This document shows, one piece after another, positions 44,198-54,424 of a stretch of DNA of 64,000 nt (position 1 is its first letter; each line of letters starts with the position of its first letter). Under the pieces are notes generated by a model, which did no database searches, had not been told where the DNA came from, and was given only the letters and a program-made list of their open reading frames with translations. The position numbers and the translations under genes are program-made. The stretch comes from Rhodococcus sp. H36-A4 (GTDB lineage Bacteria > Actinomycetota > Actinomycetes > Mycobacteriales > Mycobacteriaceae). Location: contig NZ_JAPVLQ010000005.1 in the NCBI RefSeq assembly GCF_027158005.1, positions 186,001 through 250,000 on the forward strand, written 5' to 3'.

Positions 44198-45451
44198 GTG
44201 GGAGTCGAGGTTTCGGTCGAGGGATTGACCAAGTCTTTCGGTGTACAGAAGATTTGGCAGGACGTCTCTTTGACGTTGCCGTCGGGCGAAGTCAGTGCCC
44301 TGCTGGGGCCGTCGGGTACGGGCAAGTCGGTGTTCTTGAAGTCTTTGATCGGTTTGCTCCGTCCTGAGCACGGCAAGATCTTCATCGACGGCACGGACAT
44401 CTTGCAGTGCTCCTCACGTGAGCTCTACGAGATCCGCAAGTTGTTCGGGGTCCTGTTCCAGGACGGCGCACTGTTCGGCTCGATGAATCTTTACGACAAT
44501 GTCGCGTTCCCGCTTCGTGAGCACACGAAGAAGTCCGAGTCGGACGTCCGCAAGATCGTCATGGAGAAGCTGGAGCTGACGGGTCTGATCGGCGCGGAGG
44601 AGAAGCTTCCCGGTGAGATTTCCGGTGGTATGCGCAAGCGAGCCGGCCTAGCTCGTGCTCTGGTACTCGACCCGGAAATTATCCTCGTCGACGAGCCGGA
44701 CTCCGGTTTGGACCCCGTGCGCACCACCTACATCTCTCAGACCTTGATCGACATCAACGCCGAGATCGATGCGACCATTCTGATCGTCTCGCACAACATC
44801 AACCTGGCGCGGACGGTCCCGGACAACATCGGGATGCTCTTCCGTCGTCAGCTGGTGATGTTCGGTCCCCGTGAGGTGCTCTTGACCTCCGACGAGCCGG
44901 TGGTGAAGCAGTTCTTGAACGGCACGATGATCGGACCGATCGGAATGTCGGAGGAGAAGGACGAAGCGCAGATGGCGCAGGAGCAGGCGATGGTCGATGC
45001 CGGGCACCATGCCGGCGGCGTCGAGGACGTCGAAGGCATTGTCCCGCAGATGAAGGCCACCCCAGGCACACCGGTGCGCAAGGCGGTGGGGCGTCGTCAG
45101 GAACGAGTACGCCAGATCATGCACACGCTCCCGCACAGCGCACAGGTCGCCATTCAGGAAAGCCTCGACACCACCGACCCGGGTGACCACATTCCGGCAT
45201 ACAGTGGCGCGGGCTCATACGAAGATGGCACTTACGCCGAATCAGGTCAGGGCCAGGTCAACGACAACGCAGCCTACGGAAACCAGGGTTACGGCAACGC
45301 TGCTTATGACAACGCTGCTTATGACAACGCTGCTTACGACAACTCCGGTTACAGCAACCCGGGTCAGGACAACTCCGGGTACGACAACTCTGGTTACGGG
45401 GCGGGGAACAGCGATCCGGGCCACAACCCATCGCAGGGGCGGGGACAGTAA
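44198..45451 (+). CDS. mceG: Mce transporter ATPase MceG (Mkl)
   Basis: MceG drives Mce lipid import by ATP hydrolysis at the inner side of the membrane. The 417-residue protein has Walker A GPSGTGKS (37-44), the Q-loop in GVLFQDGALFGSM (84-96), the ABC signature ISGGMRKRAGLAR (141-153) with its MceG-specific form, Walker B IILVDEPDSGLD (161-172) and the H-loop in IVSHNINLA. After residue 260 comes a C-terminal extension, ending in a low-complexity part with repeated YDNAA units. GTG at 44198 is used since GGAGG lies 6 bases upstream; GTG at 44186 is an alternative. In M. tuberculosis mkl is separate from mce loci, while here it heads an mce operon. Confidence 0.93.
   Translation: MGVEVSVEGLTKSFGVQKIWQDVSLTLPSGEVSALLGPSGTGKSVFLKSLIGLLRPEHGKIFIDGTDILQCSSRELYEIRKLFGVLFQDGALFGSMNLYDNVAFPLREHTKKSESDVRKIVMEKLELTGLIGAEEKLPGEISGGMRKRAGLARALVLDPEIILVDEPDSGLDPVRTTYISQTLIDINAEIDATILIVSHNINLARTVPDNIGMLFRRQLVMFGPREVLLTSDEPVVKQFLNGTMIGPIGMSEEKDEAQMAQEQAMVDAGHHAGGVEDVEGIVPQMKATPGTPVRKAVGRRQERVRQIMHTLPHSAQVAIQESLDTTDPGDHIPAYSGAGSYEDGTYAESGQGQVNDNAAYGNQGYGNAAYDNAAYDNAAYDNSGYSNPGQDNSGYDNSGYGAGNSDPGHNPSQGRGQ
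45254..45405 (+). repeat. 15-bp in-frame repeats in the mceG tail
   Basis: Three nearly exact 15-bp units GCTGCTTATGACAAC (45299-45313, 45314-45328, 45329-45343, the last with one T to C change) are flanked by more degenerate units. They encode repeated Ala-Ala-Tyr-Asp-Asn and Ser-Gly-Tyr-Asp/Ser-Asn, giving an Asn/Tyr/Gly-rich disordered tail. Such repeats change copy number easily. Confidence 0.85.
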
Positions 45452-45456
45452 GGGAT

Positions 45457-46251
45457 ATGGGCAGTTCCAAAAAGTCCGTTTTCGCTCCGGCGGAAGCCGC
45501 AATTGCGCAAGCCGGAAATATTGTCGAACTGCTCGTAGACGTCGCACGGAATACGTTCAGAAGGCCTTTTCAATTCCGTGAGTTCATCGAGCAGGCCTGG
45601 TTCATCGCCAGCGTCACGATTTTGCCGACGGCTCTGGTCGCTATTCCGTTCGGCGCGGTCGTCTCACTTCAGACCGGTTCGCTGATCAAGCAGCTCGGTG
45701 CAGAGTCCTTCACCGGCGCCGCGAGTGTTCTGGCCGTCATTCAGCAGGGAAGTCCGATCGTCACGGCACTACTCATTGCCGGCGCTGCTGGTTCTGCAGT
45801 AACCGCCGACCTCGGTTCGCGGACGATCCGCGAAGAGATCGACGCAATGCGCGTGTTGGGGATCGATCCGGTGCATCGACTGGTGGTTCCTCGAGTCCTC
45901 GCGATGATTCTTATCGCGTTGCTGCTCAACGGCCTCGTATCGGTCGTCGGCATCACCGGTGGTTACTTCTTCAATGTTGTTCTCCAAGGTGGCACTCCGG
46001 GCGCCTATCTCTCGTCGTTCTCGGCGCTCGCCCAGCTTCCGGATCTCTACGTTGCGGAGTTGAAGGCGGCAATCTTCGGCCTCATCGCCGGAATCATCGC
46101 GTCCTACAAGGGCCTCAACCCGAACCCGGGTCCGAAGGGCGTGGGTGAGGCAGTGAATCAGACGGTGGTCATCACCTTCCTGTTGTTGTTCTTCGCCAAC
46201 CTCATTCTCACCCTGGTTTACCTCCAGGTCGTTCCGGCGAAGGGAAGCTGA
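45457..46251 (+). CDS. yrbEA: Mce permease, YrbE type A
   Basis: A 264-residue MlaE/YrbE permease forming half of the transmembrane part of the Mce transporter. About five or six hydrophobic helices are visible. The MlaE core segments are FIASVTILPTALVAIPFGAVVSLQ-type near the start, QQGSPIVTALLIAGAAGSAVTADLG in the middle with the conserved IREEIDAMRVLGIDPVHRLV coupling region that contacts the ATPase, and LKAAIFGLIAGIIASYKGLNP near the end. It begins at ATG 45457, 5 bases after the mceG stop. Confidence 0.92.
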   Translation: MGSSKKSVFAPAEAAIAQAGNIVELLVDVARNTFRRPFQFREFIEQAWFIASVTILPTALVAIPFGAVVSLQTGSLIKQLGAESFTGAASVLAVIQQGSPIVTALLIAGAAGSAVTADLGSRTIREEIDAMRVLGIDPVHRLVVPRVLAMILIALLLNGLVSVVGITGGYFFNVVLQGGTPGAYLSSFSALAQLPDLYVAELKAAIFGLIAGIIASYKGLNPNPGPKGVGEAVNQTVVITFLLLFFANLILTLVYLQVVPAKGS

Positions 46252-46257
46252 CCCGCA

Positions 46258-47118
46258 ATGACCATCTCGAAAGGTCGGGGCGACCGTACCCTCATGCGCG
46301 TCAAACGCGTTGCGAGTGCACCGCTGAACGTGCTCGACAAAGCCGGCGAGCAAATGTCCTTCTACGCCCGTGCCATCGGGTGGATACCTCGGACTCTGAT
46401 TCATTACAAGAAGGAAGTTCTGCGTCTTCTTGCAGAGGTCACCTTCGGTAGTGGTGCGCTCGCCGTCATCGGTGGCACTATCGGTGTCATCGTGATGCTT
46501 TCCGGCGCAACGGGCGTCGTCGTCGGACTGCAGGGCTATGCCGCACTGGAGCAGCTCGGCAGTTCCGTCCTCACCGGGTTCTTGTCCGCATACGTCAATA
46601 CCCGCGAAATCGCTCCTATCGTTGCCGGTCTCGCTTTGTCCGCGACGGTAGGAGCCGGCTTCACTGCGCAACTCGGGGCGATGCGCATCTCGGAAGAGAT
46701 CGACGCGCTGGAGGTCATGGCAGTCCCCAGCGTTCCGTTCTTGGTCACGACCCGCATGATTGCCGGTTTCGTCGCCGTCATTCCCTTGTACATCGTGGGT
46801 TTGCTCGCGTCGTATATCGCTTCACGGGGGATCAGCACGATCTTCAACGGCCAGTCCGGCGGATCGTACGACCACTACTTCAACCTCTTCCTACCGCCGG
46901 AAGATGTTCTGTATTCGTTCCTGAAGGTATTGATCTTCGCCTTCGTGTTGATCATGATCCATTGCTACTACGGATTCCATGCTTCGGGCGGTCCGGCGGG
47001 CGTGGGTGTCGCCGTGGGACGCGCCGTTCGAACTGCCATCGTGACGATTGCTGTTCTGGACTTCTTCCTCAGTCTCGCTATCTGGGGAACCACCACCACA
47101 GTGAGGGTTGCCGGATGA
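46258..47118 (+). CDS. yrbEB: Mce permease, YrbE type B
   Basis: The second permease, 286 residues. It resembles YrbEA with the MlaE segments GSGALAVIGGTIGVIVMLSG, ALSATVGAGFTAQLGAMRIS, EEIDALEVMAVPSVPFLVTT (coupling helix) and a C-terminal HCYYGFHASGGPAGVGVAVG-type region. Typically one A and one B type form a heterodimer (family knowledge). ATG 46258 is 6 bases after yrbEA; its stop overlaps the mceA start by 4 bases (ATGA). Confidence 0.92.
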   Translation: MTISKGRGDRTLMRVKRVASAPLNVLDKAGEQMSFYARAIGWIPRTLIHYKKEVLRLLAEVTFGSGALAVIGGTIGVIVMLSGATGVVVGLQGYAALEQLGSSVLTGFLSAYVNTREIAPIVAGLALSATVGAGFTAQLGAMRISEEIDALEVMAVPSVPFLVTTRMIAGFVAVIPLYIVGLLASYIASRGISTIFNGQSGGSYDHYFNLFLPPEDVLYSFLKVLIFAFVLIMIHCYYGFHASGGPAGVGVAVGRAVRTAIVTIAVLDFFLSLAIWGTTTTVRVAG

Positions 47119-48470
47119 TCGACTCGCCATCGCGATTGAGGCGACTTCTGCTCGGTCTTGCATTTTTCTTGATTCTCATCCTCTTCGTCGGATGGTCGAT
47201 CACCTCGTACAACAAGACGTTCAAGAAAGTCGTCAGTATCGATCTCGTGACCGATTCGGTCGGCAACGCTCTGCCGTCCAACGCCGATGTCAAGGTTCGT
47301 GGCCTCATTGTCGGTGAGGTGCGTTCGGCGTCCACCGAAGCCGGAGTCGTCACCGCTCATCTGGCGATCGATCCGGACAAGGCGGAGTTGATCCCGTCGA
47401 ACACCACAGCTCGGCTGCTTCCGAAGACGTTGTTCGGTGAGCGGTACGTATCGCTGATAGTCCCGCCAGGTGATACGGCGTCGCCGATCACCAATGGCAC
47501 TGTGTTGAAGCAGGACACCAGCGGCAATGCGATCGAGGTCGGTCAGTTGCTCGACAATCTGCTTCCGTTGCTCGAGGCGATTCCGCCGCAGGACCTGGCG
47601 AGTACGCTCGGTGCGCTGGCTCAGGGGCTCAGCGGGCGCGGTGAACAGCTCGGCTTCACGATCGACCGGCTGGAAAATATCTTCAAGGGCTTGAACACCG
47701 AACTCCCGAACATTCAGCAGGGTCTGCGTGGCCTCGCCGACTTCTCCGAGACCTATTCCGATGCGGCTCCGCAGCTGATCGACGCTCTCGACAATCTCAG
47801 CGTCACCGGAAACACGTTGGTAGAACAGCGTCCTGCGGTGGATACGTTGATTTCCTCGTTGACGTCGACCAGTTCGAGTACAGCCGATTTCCTCCAGGCC
47901 AACTCGTCGAATCTGATCAATATTGCTGCCGATTCGCGGGAGGCACTGGGATTGCTGGCAGAGTATTCGCCGTCGTTCGGATGCACATTCGCGCAGTTCG
48001 TTCCAATTGTGGCGCGCGCGCAGGAGGTCATCGGTGTCGGTGACGAATATCGAGGCATCAACGTCTCGGCGTCCTTCGTCAATCCGAAGGGGCGGTATCT
48101 GCCCAATCAGGACGAGCCCCGATTGTTCGACGATCGCGGCCCGCGCTGCTACACCCCGGCGGACACTGCTGCGGGAGAGTTCTTCCCCCAGTACCCGGGT
48201 GGTTCGGCGAACGACGGCTCCTACCAGGTTCCATCGAGAAATCCAGGCCCGCAGGATATTCCGGAGCTACCGGCCCCGCAGTACTCGGCAGTGCCCAGTG
48301 CGACGACCGGTGATGTTGCTCCGGCAAGCTACGAGGGTTCCGATTTCGAGCGCGACACCCTGGCCGTGATCTACGGCGAGGCAGGGGGAGTGGCCCCGGA
48401 TGAGATTCCCTCGTGGACGACATCTTTGGGAGCACCGGCACTGAGGGGAGCGGAGGTGACCATCAAATGA
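47115..48470 (+). CDS. mceA: Mce family protein A
   Basis: A 451-residue Mce protein with an N-terminal membrane anchor (residues 10-28: LLLGLAFFLILILFVGWSI) and the MCE/MlaD domain after it: VSIDLVTDSVGNALPSNADV, KVRGLIVGEVRSAS and TTARLLPKTLFGERYVSLIV. A long helical part with repeated heptads follows (residues 140-300), forming the Mce tunnel. The C-terminal segment has paired Cys residues (FGCTF and PRCYT), and is Pro-rich toward the end. ATG 47115 overlaps the yrbEB stop. Its own stop overlaps mceB. Confidence 0.93.
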   Translation: MIDSPSRLRRLLLGLAFFLILILFVGWSITSYNKTFKKVVSIDLVTDSVGNALPSNADVKVRGLIVGEVRSASTEAGVVTAHLAIDPDKAELIPSNTTARLLPKTLFGERYVSLIVPPGDTASPITNGTVLKQDTSGNAIEVGQLLDNLLPLLEAIPPQDLASTLGALAQGLSGRGEQLGFTIDRLENIFKGLNTELPNIQQGLRGLADFSETYSDAAPQLIDALDNLSVTGNTLVEQRPAVDTLISSLTSTSSSTADFLQANSSNLINIAADSREALGLLAEYSPSFGCTFAQFVPIVARAQEVIGVGDEYRGINVSASFVNPKGRYLPNQDEPRLFDDRGPRCYTPADTAAGEFFPQYPGGSANDGSYQVPSRNPGPQDIPELPAPQYSAVPSATTGDVAPASYEGSDFERDTLAVIYGEAGGVAPDEIPSWTTSLGAPALRGAEVTIK

Positions 48471-49534
48471 GAGGACTTCTTGCTCCACTCGTCAAGTTGA
48501 TCGTGTTCGCAGTGGTGACGATATTGGCCACCGCGACGCTCGCGTTCTCGATTGCCAACATCAGTGGTGGCGGTGGTGAGACGTACAGCGCTGTGTTCAG
48601 CGATGTGGCATCGCTGAACAAAGGCGACGAGGTCCGCATCGCAGGCGTCCGCGTCGGTGATGTCAAAGACATAAAGATCGTCAACGAGCGCGAGGCCGAA
48701 GTCGAGTTCTCCGTGTCGGGTCGAGACTGGCTGCCGGCGACGGTCACTGCGAATCTGCGGTACCGGAACTTGGTAGGCCAGCGATATATCGCGCTCGAGC
48801 AGGGTGCCGGTGAGCAAGGCCGCAAGATCAACCCAGGCGAGACGATTCCGCTGGCGCAGACGAAACCGGCCGTGAATCTGACGACGCTGTTCGACGGTTT
48901 CCGTCCGTTGTTCACCACACTCAACGCCGACGACGTGAATAAGCTGTCGTACCAGATCATCCAGGTGTTCCAGGGTGAGTCGGGAACGATCTCGGAGTTG
49001 GTACGCAGCACCGCGAGCCTGACGAACACCGTTGCAGACAAGGACCAGGTGATCGGCGCCGTGATCACCAATCTCAATACTGTGCTGCAAACGGTCAATC
49101 AGCATGACAAGGAACTCGATTCGTTGATTGTCAATACCCAGCAACTGGTGTCGGGACTTTCCGCTGATCGTGAGGTTGTCGGTTCGGCCGTCACCTCACT
49201 CGCAGGCCTGACCGACGCGACGGCTGATTTGCTCGAGCCGACACGCCCGGCGATTCAGGGTTCGATCGCTGCGCTCAATACGTTGGCAACAACGTTGAAC
49301 AACCGAGAAGACGACCTGACGAAGGTAATCCAGACGTTGCCGAAGAAGCTCGACAAGTTGGTTCGTACCGCACAGCAGGGATCGTGGTTCACGTTCTACC
49401 TGTGTGGTCTCGACATCAAGGCAGGGCCGGGGTCCTCACCCAATCTGAATTTGCCGACAGGACTTCCGACTGTGAATCAGCCGCTGTACACGAACTCGGC
49501 TTCGCGTTGCAAAGCTGGGGGGATTCAAGGATGA
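48467..49534 (+). CDS. mceB: Mce family protein B
   Basis: A 355-residue Mce protein. The N-terminal helix is PLVKLIVFAVVTILATATLA, followed by the MCE domain: YSAVFSDVASLNKGDEVRIA, GVRVGDVKDIKIVN and NLRYRNLVGQRYIALEQG. The helical region runs through about residues 140-310, and the end contains a Cys pair (FYLCGLD and SRCKAGG). The start ATG at 48467 overlaps the mceA stop (ATGA), and its stop overlaps mceC in the same way, which is a sign of coupled translation in equal amounts. Confidence 0.93.
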   Translation: MRGLLAPLVKLIVFAVVTILATATLAFSIANISGGGGETYSAVFSDVASLNKGDEVRIAGVRVGDVKDIKIVNEREAEVEFSVSGRDWLPATVTANLRYRNLVGQRYIALEQGAGEQGRKINPGETIPLAQTKPAVNLTTLFDGFRPLFTTLNADDVNKLSYQIIQVFQGESGTISELVRSTASLTNTVADKDQVIGAVITNLNTVLQTVNQHDKELDSLIVNTQQLVSGLSADREVVGSAVTSLAGLTDATADLLEPTRPAIQGSIAALNTLATTLNNREDDLTKVIQTLPKKLDKLVRTAQQGSWFTFYLCGLDIKAGPGSSPNLNLPTGLPTVNQPLYTNSASRCKAGGIQG

Positions 49535-50523
49535 CAAAGCGCAGCCCGCTGGTACTAGGCGCGCTCGGCATTTCGATCGTGCTGCTTGCGACAATTTCGG
49601 TCTTCTTTCTCGACAAGCTTCCCATTCTCGGAGCCGGCTCGACGTTCAGCGCCGAGTTCTCGGAAGCTGCAGGCCTGAAGCCCGGCAACGAAGTTCGCAT
49701 CGCCGGGGTCAAGGTCGGCAAAGTCGACTCCGTGGAACTCGCGGGCGACCGCGTGGTCGTCGACTTCCGAGTCCAGGACGCATGGGTCGGCAACAACTCG
49801 TCCGCGTCCATCCAGATCAAGACCGTGCTGGGTCAGAAGTACCTTGCCATCGATCCCCGCGGAGACGCGGTGCTCAAACCCAAGGACCCGATCCCGTTGG
49901 AGCGCACCACGTCCCCGTACGACGTCATCGACGCGTTCTCCGACGCGGCATCGACCATCACCGACATCGACACCCCACAGCTGGCATCGAGCTTCGAGGC
50001 GCTATCGCAAGCGTTCTCCGAAACCCCGGCCGACGTTCGAGCGTCGCTGGACGGGGTGAGCCGGTTGTCGGAGACCATCGCCAGCCGTGACACGGATCTG
50101 AAAAAGCTCTTCGAGGCGACGGGCAAGACGTCGAAGGTTCTCGCCGACCGAAACGAAGAGTTCAACCGCCTCATCACCGACGCCGGCCCATTGTTGGCCG
50201 AACTCAACAACCGGCAGCAGTCGATCTCGCAGCTCCTGACCGGCGTTCAGCGCCTGTCGACGCAGCTCACAGGGCTTGTTCGTGACAACGAAGAGCAGAT
50301 CAACCCGATGCTCCAGCAGTTGAACGGAGTGATCGACATTCTCAACGAGAACAACGACGCGCTTTCCCGTGGACTGGAGCTCTACGCACCCTTCGTGCGG
50401 CTCTACGCCAACGTCGTCGGTAACGGACGCTGGCTCGACATCACGTTGGCCAACCTCACGCCTCCTGGACTGCCGCTCATCCCGGGCTACCGTCAGCCTG
50501 CGCAAGACCTGGGGGGCAACTGA
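49531..50523 (+). CDS. mceC: Mce family protein C
   Basis: A 330-residue Mce protein, anchored by a helix at residues 8-28 ([20 protein letters not shown]). The MCE domain shows [34 protein letters not shown] and [14 protein letters not shown]. The helical tunnel part follows, ending with [20 protein letters not shown] near the C-terminus. No cysteine is seen in the C-terminal half, unlike MceA, B and D. ATG at 49531, overlapping mceB; its TGA shares one base with the mceD ATG. Confidence 0.93.
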   Translation: MTKRSPLVLGALGISIVLLATISVFFLDKLPILGAGSTFSAEFSEAAGLKPGNEVRIAGVKVGKVDSVELAGDRVVVDFRVQDAWVGNNSSASIQIKTVLGQKYLAIDPRGDAVLKPKDPIPLERTTSPYDVIDAFSDAASTITDIDTPQLASSFEALSQAFSETPADVRASLDGVSRLSETIASRDTDLKKLFEATGKTSKVLADRNEEFNRLITDAGPLLAELNNRQQSISQLLTGVQRLSTQLTGLVRDNEEQINPMLQQLNGVIDILNENNDALSRGLELYAPFVRLYANVVGNGRWLDITLANLTPPGLPLIPGYRQPAQDLGGN

Positions 50524-51806
50524 TGAGTGACACCGGAGAATCCGTGAAGAAGGCCGGCGGGGGCCGTGTGGTCATCATCGGCGTCGTGATTGTCGCGCTG
50601 GTCGTCGCAGTCGGCGGTTGGTGGCTGCTCACCCGCGCTGGTTCGACGAACATCACCGCTTACTTCGACAAGTCGGTGGGAATTTATTCCGGGTCCGATG
50701 TACGCGTGCTGGGAGTAGAGGTTGGGAAAGTGACCTCCGTGGTGCCACAGGGGGATCAGGTCGAGGTGAAGATGCGCGTCCAGCGTGGTGTCGACATTCC
50801 CGCGGATGCCAAGGCCGCTCAGATCACGCCGTCGTTGGTGTCCGACCGATACGTTCAGCTAGCCCCCGCATATACCGGTGGCGACACGATGGCCGATGGC
50901 GCAGTGATTCCGCGTGAGCGCACCGCAACCCCGGTCGAGGTCGATCAGCTCTACGCGAGCATCGACGAACTCTCCACCGCCCTCGGGCCGGACGGGGCGA
51001 ACAAGAACGGTGCTCTCACCGATCTGGTGAACACCGGCGCAGCCAATCTCGATGGCAACGGGGAGGCCTTGGGGGACACGATTACTCAGCTGTCCGAGGC
51101 ATCGCGAACTCTCAGCGACTCACGCGCCGACTTGTTCGACACGGTGAAGAACCTGCAGACGTTCGTGTCGGCGCTCGCTGCCAACGATCAGCAGGTTCGG
51201 GAGTTCAACAATCAGCTCGCAGACCTGACGGGCTTCCTCAACGGAGAACGAGACGACCTCGGCGCTGCGTTGAATCAACTGTCGATCTCGCTCGGTGACG
51301 TCGCTGTGTTCGTCGCAGACAACCGCGAACAGCTCGTCACAGCCGCCAACGGATTGGTGCAGCCGACGCAGACGCTCTCGGATAACAAGGATTCGCTGGC
51401 CGAGACGTTGACCCTGCTGCCGCTGGCCATCAGTAATCTCGTCAACTCGTACGACGCGGAGTCCGGAACTCTTGCATCCCGTGCCAACTTGCAAGGCGAG
51501 ACTCAAGATCCGCTGGGAACGGTATGCAAGCTGATCGACCTCGGCAAGCTCGTGCCGGGCGACCCGCGATTCGAACAACTGGGCGCCCAGATCCAGCCGA
51601 TCATCGACCGTTGTGGTGAGTTCACCAAGCTGATCCAGGGGCCGGTTCTCGACAATCCGGATCTAATCCTTCCGTTCGGATTGCTCAGCGGTGAAAAAGA
51701 ACAACGGAATGTGGTTCCGGGCACCGTGCCTGGAACTGTCTCACCGAGGCTCAGCAGTGGCACCCCATTGCCCGGGATCGAGCAGTCGCTTGGAGGGGGA
51801 CAGTGA
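50523..51806 (+). CDS. mceD: Mce family protein D
   Basis: A 427-residue Mce protein with an N-terminal helix ([20 protein letters not shown]) and MCE domain ([53 protein letters not shown]). A long helical stretch follows, then a Cys pair (GTVCKLID and IDRCGEF). The C-terminus is rich in Pro, Gly and Thr ([13 protein letters not shown]). The ATG at 50523 shares its first base with the mceC stop codon, and the gene overlaps the mceE start by 4 bases. Confidence 0.93.
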   Translation: MSDTGESVKKAGGGRVVIIGVVIVALVVAVGGWWLLTRAGSTNITAYFDKSVGIYSGSDVRVLGVEVGKVTSVVPQGDQVEVKMRVQRGVDIPADAKAAQITPSLVSDRYVQLAPAYTGGDTMADGAVIPRERTATPVEVDQLYASIDELSTALGPDGANKNGALTDLVNTGAANLDGNGEALGDTITQLSEASRTLSDSRADLFDTVKNLQTFVSALAANDQQVREFNNQLADLTGFLNGERDDLGAALNQLSISLGDVAVFVADNREQLVTAANGLVQPTQTLSDNKDSLAETLTLLPLAISNLVNSYDAESGTLASRANLQGETQDPLGTVCKLIDLGKLVPGDPRFEQLGAQIQPIIDRCGEFTKLIQGPVLDNPDLILPFGLLSGEKEQRNVVPGTVPGTVSPRLSSGTPLPGIEQSLGGGQ

Positions 51807-53098
51807 GCACGTCGAACATGGGTAGGCGCCCACTCGTCGCCATCGTCGGGGCTGCTGTCGTCGCATTGTCGGCTACCGCGTGCTCGCAGGGTGTCTACTC
51901 GATTCCGCTACCGGGCGGCGCGGACACTGGCAGTGATCCGATGCACCTGACCCTTCAGTTCGAGGACGTTCTCGATCTGGTTCCACAGTCGACAGTCAAG
52001 GTCGACGGCGTCGAGGTCGGCCGCGTCGACTCGATCACAGTCGCGGACGGGGAATGGACGGCCAACGTAGGTGTCGTCGTCAACAACTCGGTGGATCTGC
52101 CTGCCAATGCCTTTGCCGCGGTGGAACAGACGTCGATCCTCGGTGAGAAATTCATTCAGCTGACGGTGCCCGAGGGCGATGCGGATCCGCAGAAGCTGTC
52201 CGACGGTGACACGATTCCCCTGGACCGTACTTCCGCGACCGTCAATATCGAGCAGGTGCTCGGCGCGTTGTCGTTGCTGCTCAACGGCGGTGGCGTCGGA
52301 CAGCTCGCGCCGATCGTCAAGGAGCTCAACGCGGCTTTCTCCGGTAGAGAGGGGACGACCCGAAGTTTGCTCGAGCAGGCGAACACGCTGATCGGTGGGT
52401 TGGATGAGCAGCGCAACGACATCACCAGGGCGTTGGACGGACTCGATGTTCTGACGACCGAGGTCAGTGGTCAGACGGAGAAGATCGACAGGGTGTTGCA
52501 GGACCTTCCGATCGCTACCGAGACGTTGGAGCAGCAGCGTCCGCAGCTCACTCAGATGTTGTCTCAGTTGGATCGTCTCGGCGCAGTCGGTACCGATGTC
52601 ATCGAGCAGTCGAAGGACAATCTCATCGCCGATCTGCGCGCGTTGCGGCCGACGCTACAAGCACTCGCAGCCTCGGCGGACGACATCGTCTCCTCGGCGC
52701 CTCTGGTCCCGACGCTTCCGTTCCCCGACGGCATCGAAGAGGTCACTCAGGGAAACTCGGCCAATCTGTTCCTCTCACTCGATCTGTCGATCGGAACTGC
52801 ACTGCGTAACTTCGGTGTCGGAGAGGGTGATCCGGTGTACATCCCGCCGAAGTTCGGTGACACATTGCCGTTGGTCGACCCGACGAACCCGTACTACAAC
52901 GGCAACGGTCCACGCCCCGGCTGGCCGACCGTCTCGTTGCTGCCGTTACCGCCGATCACTCCTGCCCCTACACCGGCGCCCGGGGTGCCGGTGGCGCCAG
53001 GCACCGAGCCGGTGTCGGCAGTTGTGAACGGTGGTGCGGAACCGACGCCGTTCGGTCCGCTCAATGATCTGATCGAGCAATTCGGAGGTGGACAGTGA
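51803..53098 (+). CDS. mceE: Mce family protein E, lipoprotein
   Basis: A 431-residue Mce protein of the lipoprotein type (LprK/MceE). The signal peptide has a lipobox LSATAC with the lipidated Cys at about residue 27 ([19 protein letters not shown]). The MCE domain is [37 protein letters not shown] and [20 protein letters not shown]. The helical part and a Pro/Ala-rich C-terminus follow (residues 375-415). Being lipid-anchored rather than helix-anchored is the rule for MceE. GTG at 51803. Confidence 0.93.
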   Translation: MSTSNMGRRPLVAIVGAAVVALSATACSQGVYSIPLPGGADTGSDPMHLTLQFEDVLDLVPQSTVKVDGVEVGRVDSITVADGEWTANVGVVVNNSVDLPANAFAAVEQTSILGEKFIQLTVPEGDADPQKLSDGDTIPLDRTSATVNIEQVLGALSLLLNGGGVGQLAPIVKELNAAFSGREGTTRSLLEQANTLIGGLDEQRNDITRALDGLDVLTTEVSGQTEKIDRVLQDLPIATETLEQQRPQLTQMLSQLDRLGAVGTDVIEQSKDNLIADLRALRPTLQALAASADDIVSSAPLVPTLPFPDGIEEVTQGNSANLFLSLDLSIGTALRNFGVGEGDPVYIPPKFGDTLPLVDPTNPYYNGNGPRPGWPTVSLLPLPPITPAPTPAPGVPVAPGTEPVSAVVNGGAEPTPFGPLNDLIEQFGGGQ

Positions 53099-54342
53099 GG
53101 TCGCGGCTGGTCAAATTTCAGCTCATCGCGTTCGTCCTCGTCGCCGTGCTCGGCGTTCTTTACGTCGGCGGAAAGTACGTTCGTCTCGACAACCTGCTCG
53201 GTTTCGGGCAGTACAGCGTCAACGCGCAGTTCGCGGACTCCGGGGGCATCTTCAAGAATGCCGAAGTGACCTACCGAGGTGTGCCAGTGGGCACTGTCGG
53301 CGCTTTGTCGCTGACCTCGGACGGCATCAACGTGGAGTTGCTGTTGAACGATGGCGGACCGAGCATTCCGTCTTCGGCAAAAGCAGTGGTGGCCAACAGA
53401 TCCGCTATCGGAGAGCAGTATGTCGATCTGCAGCCGACCAGCGACGAGGGGCCGTATCTGGAAGACGGTTCGATCATCACCGAGGCGAACACGGCGACTC
53501 CTGTTCCGGTGGAGGAGGTGCTCGCGAGCACCGATCGGCTGGTGAGTTCGGTTCCGACGGAGAATCTGACGACCGTAGTGAGGGAACTCGGTACCGCTTT
53601 CAACGGTAAGGGTGACGACCTGCAGCTACTGATCGATTCGCTCGGAACCTTGACGGAGACCGGTAACGAGGCGTTACCCGAGACGCTCGCGCTCGTTCGC
53701 GACACCCGAACAGTTCTGGACACGCAGTCCGAACAGTCCTCGTCGATTCGGCAATTCAGCAACGATTTGAACAACGTGACTGCCCAACTCCGAAGCAGCG
53801 ACCCGGATATCAGGCGCCTCATCAATACCGGGACAGCGGCAAGCGATCAGGTGGGTGCCTTGATCGCCGAAGGCGGCCCTGCATTGACGACCGATCTGAC
53901 GAACATCAACTCGGTGACCTCACTTGCCGCACCGCGTGCGTTGGCACTGAGACCCTTGCTGATTTTTCTGCCTGCCTTGGCCGCGGGCGCAGGCACGCTC
54001 ACACCGGGTGACGGGACCATTCACCAGGGTCTGCTGCTGGAAACGAACAATCCGCCACCGTGCACCATCGGGTACGAGGCCTCGCAGGCAATTCTCGACG
54101 AGGAGAAGGCGAAGAACCCCAACTTCGATCTCACCCAAGAAAACTATCCCCTGAACTTGCAAGCGAATTGTGCGACACCACAGGGCAGTATCACCGGTGT
54201 GCGTAGCTCGAATCGCATCGTTTTCGCAGACCCGGCTACCCCCCAACCATGGGATCTGAAGCCGAAGGTCGATCCGGACAAGCTCAACCTGAATCCGATC
54301 GCCACTCAGCTAGCGCCCCTGGTAGGAGCGTCGCCGAAGTAG
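53095..54342 (+). CDS. mceF: Mce family protein F
   Basis: A 415-residue Mce protein, the last of the six. The N-terminal helix is FQLIAFVLVAVLGVLYVGG and the MCE domain YSVNAQFADSGGIFKNAEVT, YRGVPVGTVGALSLTS and VVANRSAIGEQYVDLQPTSD. The helical part ends with SLAAPRALALRPLLIFLPAL, and the C-terminal region has a Cys pair (PPPCTIGYE and QANCATPQG). GTG at 53095 overlaps mceE. It ends the tightly overlapped run; 82 bases follow before the first Mce-associated gene. Confidence 0.93.
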   Translation: MRSRLVKFQLIAFVLVAVLGVLYVGGKYVRLDNLLGFGQYSVNAQFADSGGIFKNAEVTYRGVPVGTVGALSLTSDGINVELLLNDGGPSIPSSAKAVVANRSAIGEQYVDLQPTSDEGPYLEDGSIITEANTATPVPVEEVLASTDRLVSSVPTENLTTVVRELGTAFNGKGDDLQLLIDSLGTLTETGNEALPETLALVRDTRTVLDTQSEQSSSIRQFSNDLNNVTAQLRSSDPDIRRLINTGTAASDQVGALIAEGGPALTTDLTNINSVTSLAAPRALALRPLLIFLPALAAGAGTLTPGDGTIHQGLLLETNNPPPCTIGYEASQAILDEEKAKNPNFDLTQENYPLNLQANCATPQGSITGVRSSNRIVFADPATPQPWDLKPKVDPDKLNLNPIATQLAPLVGASPK

Positions 54343-54424
54343 GCGTCGGTAGCGTGGCCGGTGGCTGCGTTCCTACCGATGGAACGATAGAAGACAGGGA
54401 ACGAAGTTACTGAGTAGTAGGGTT

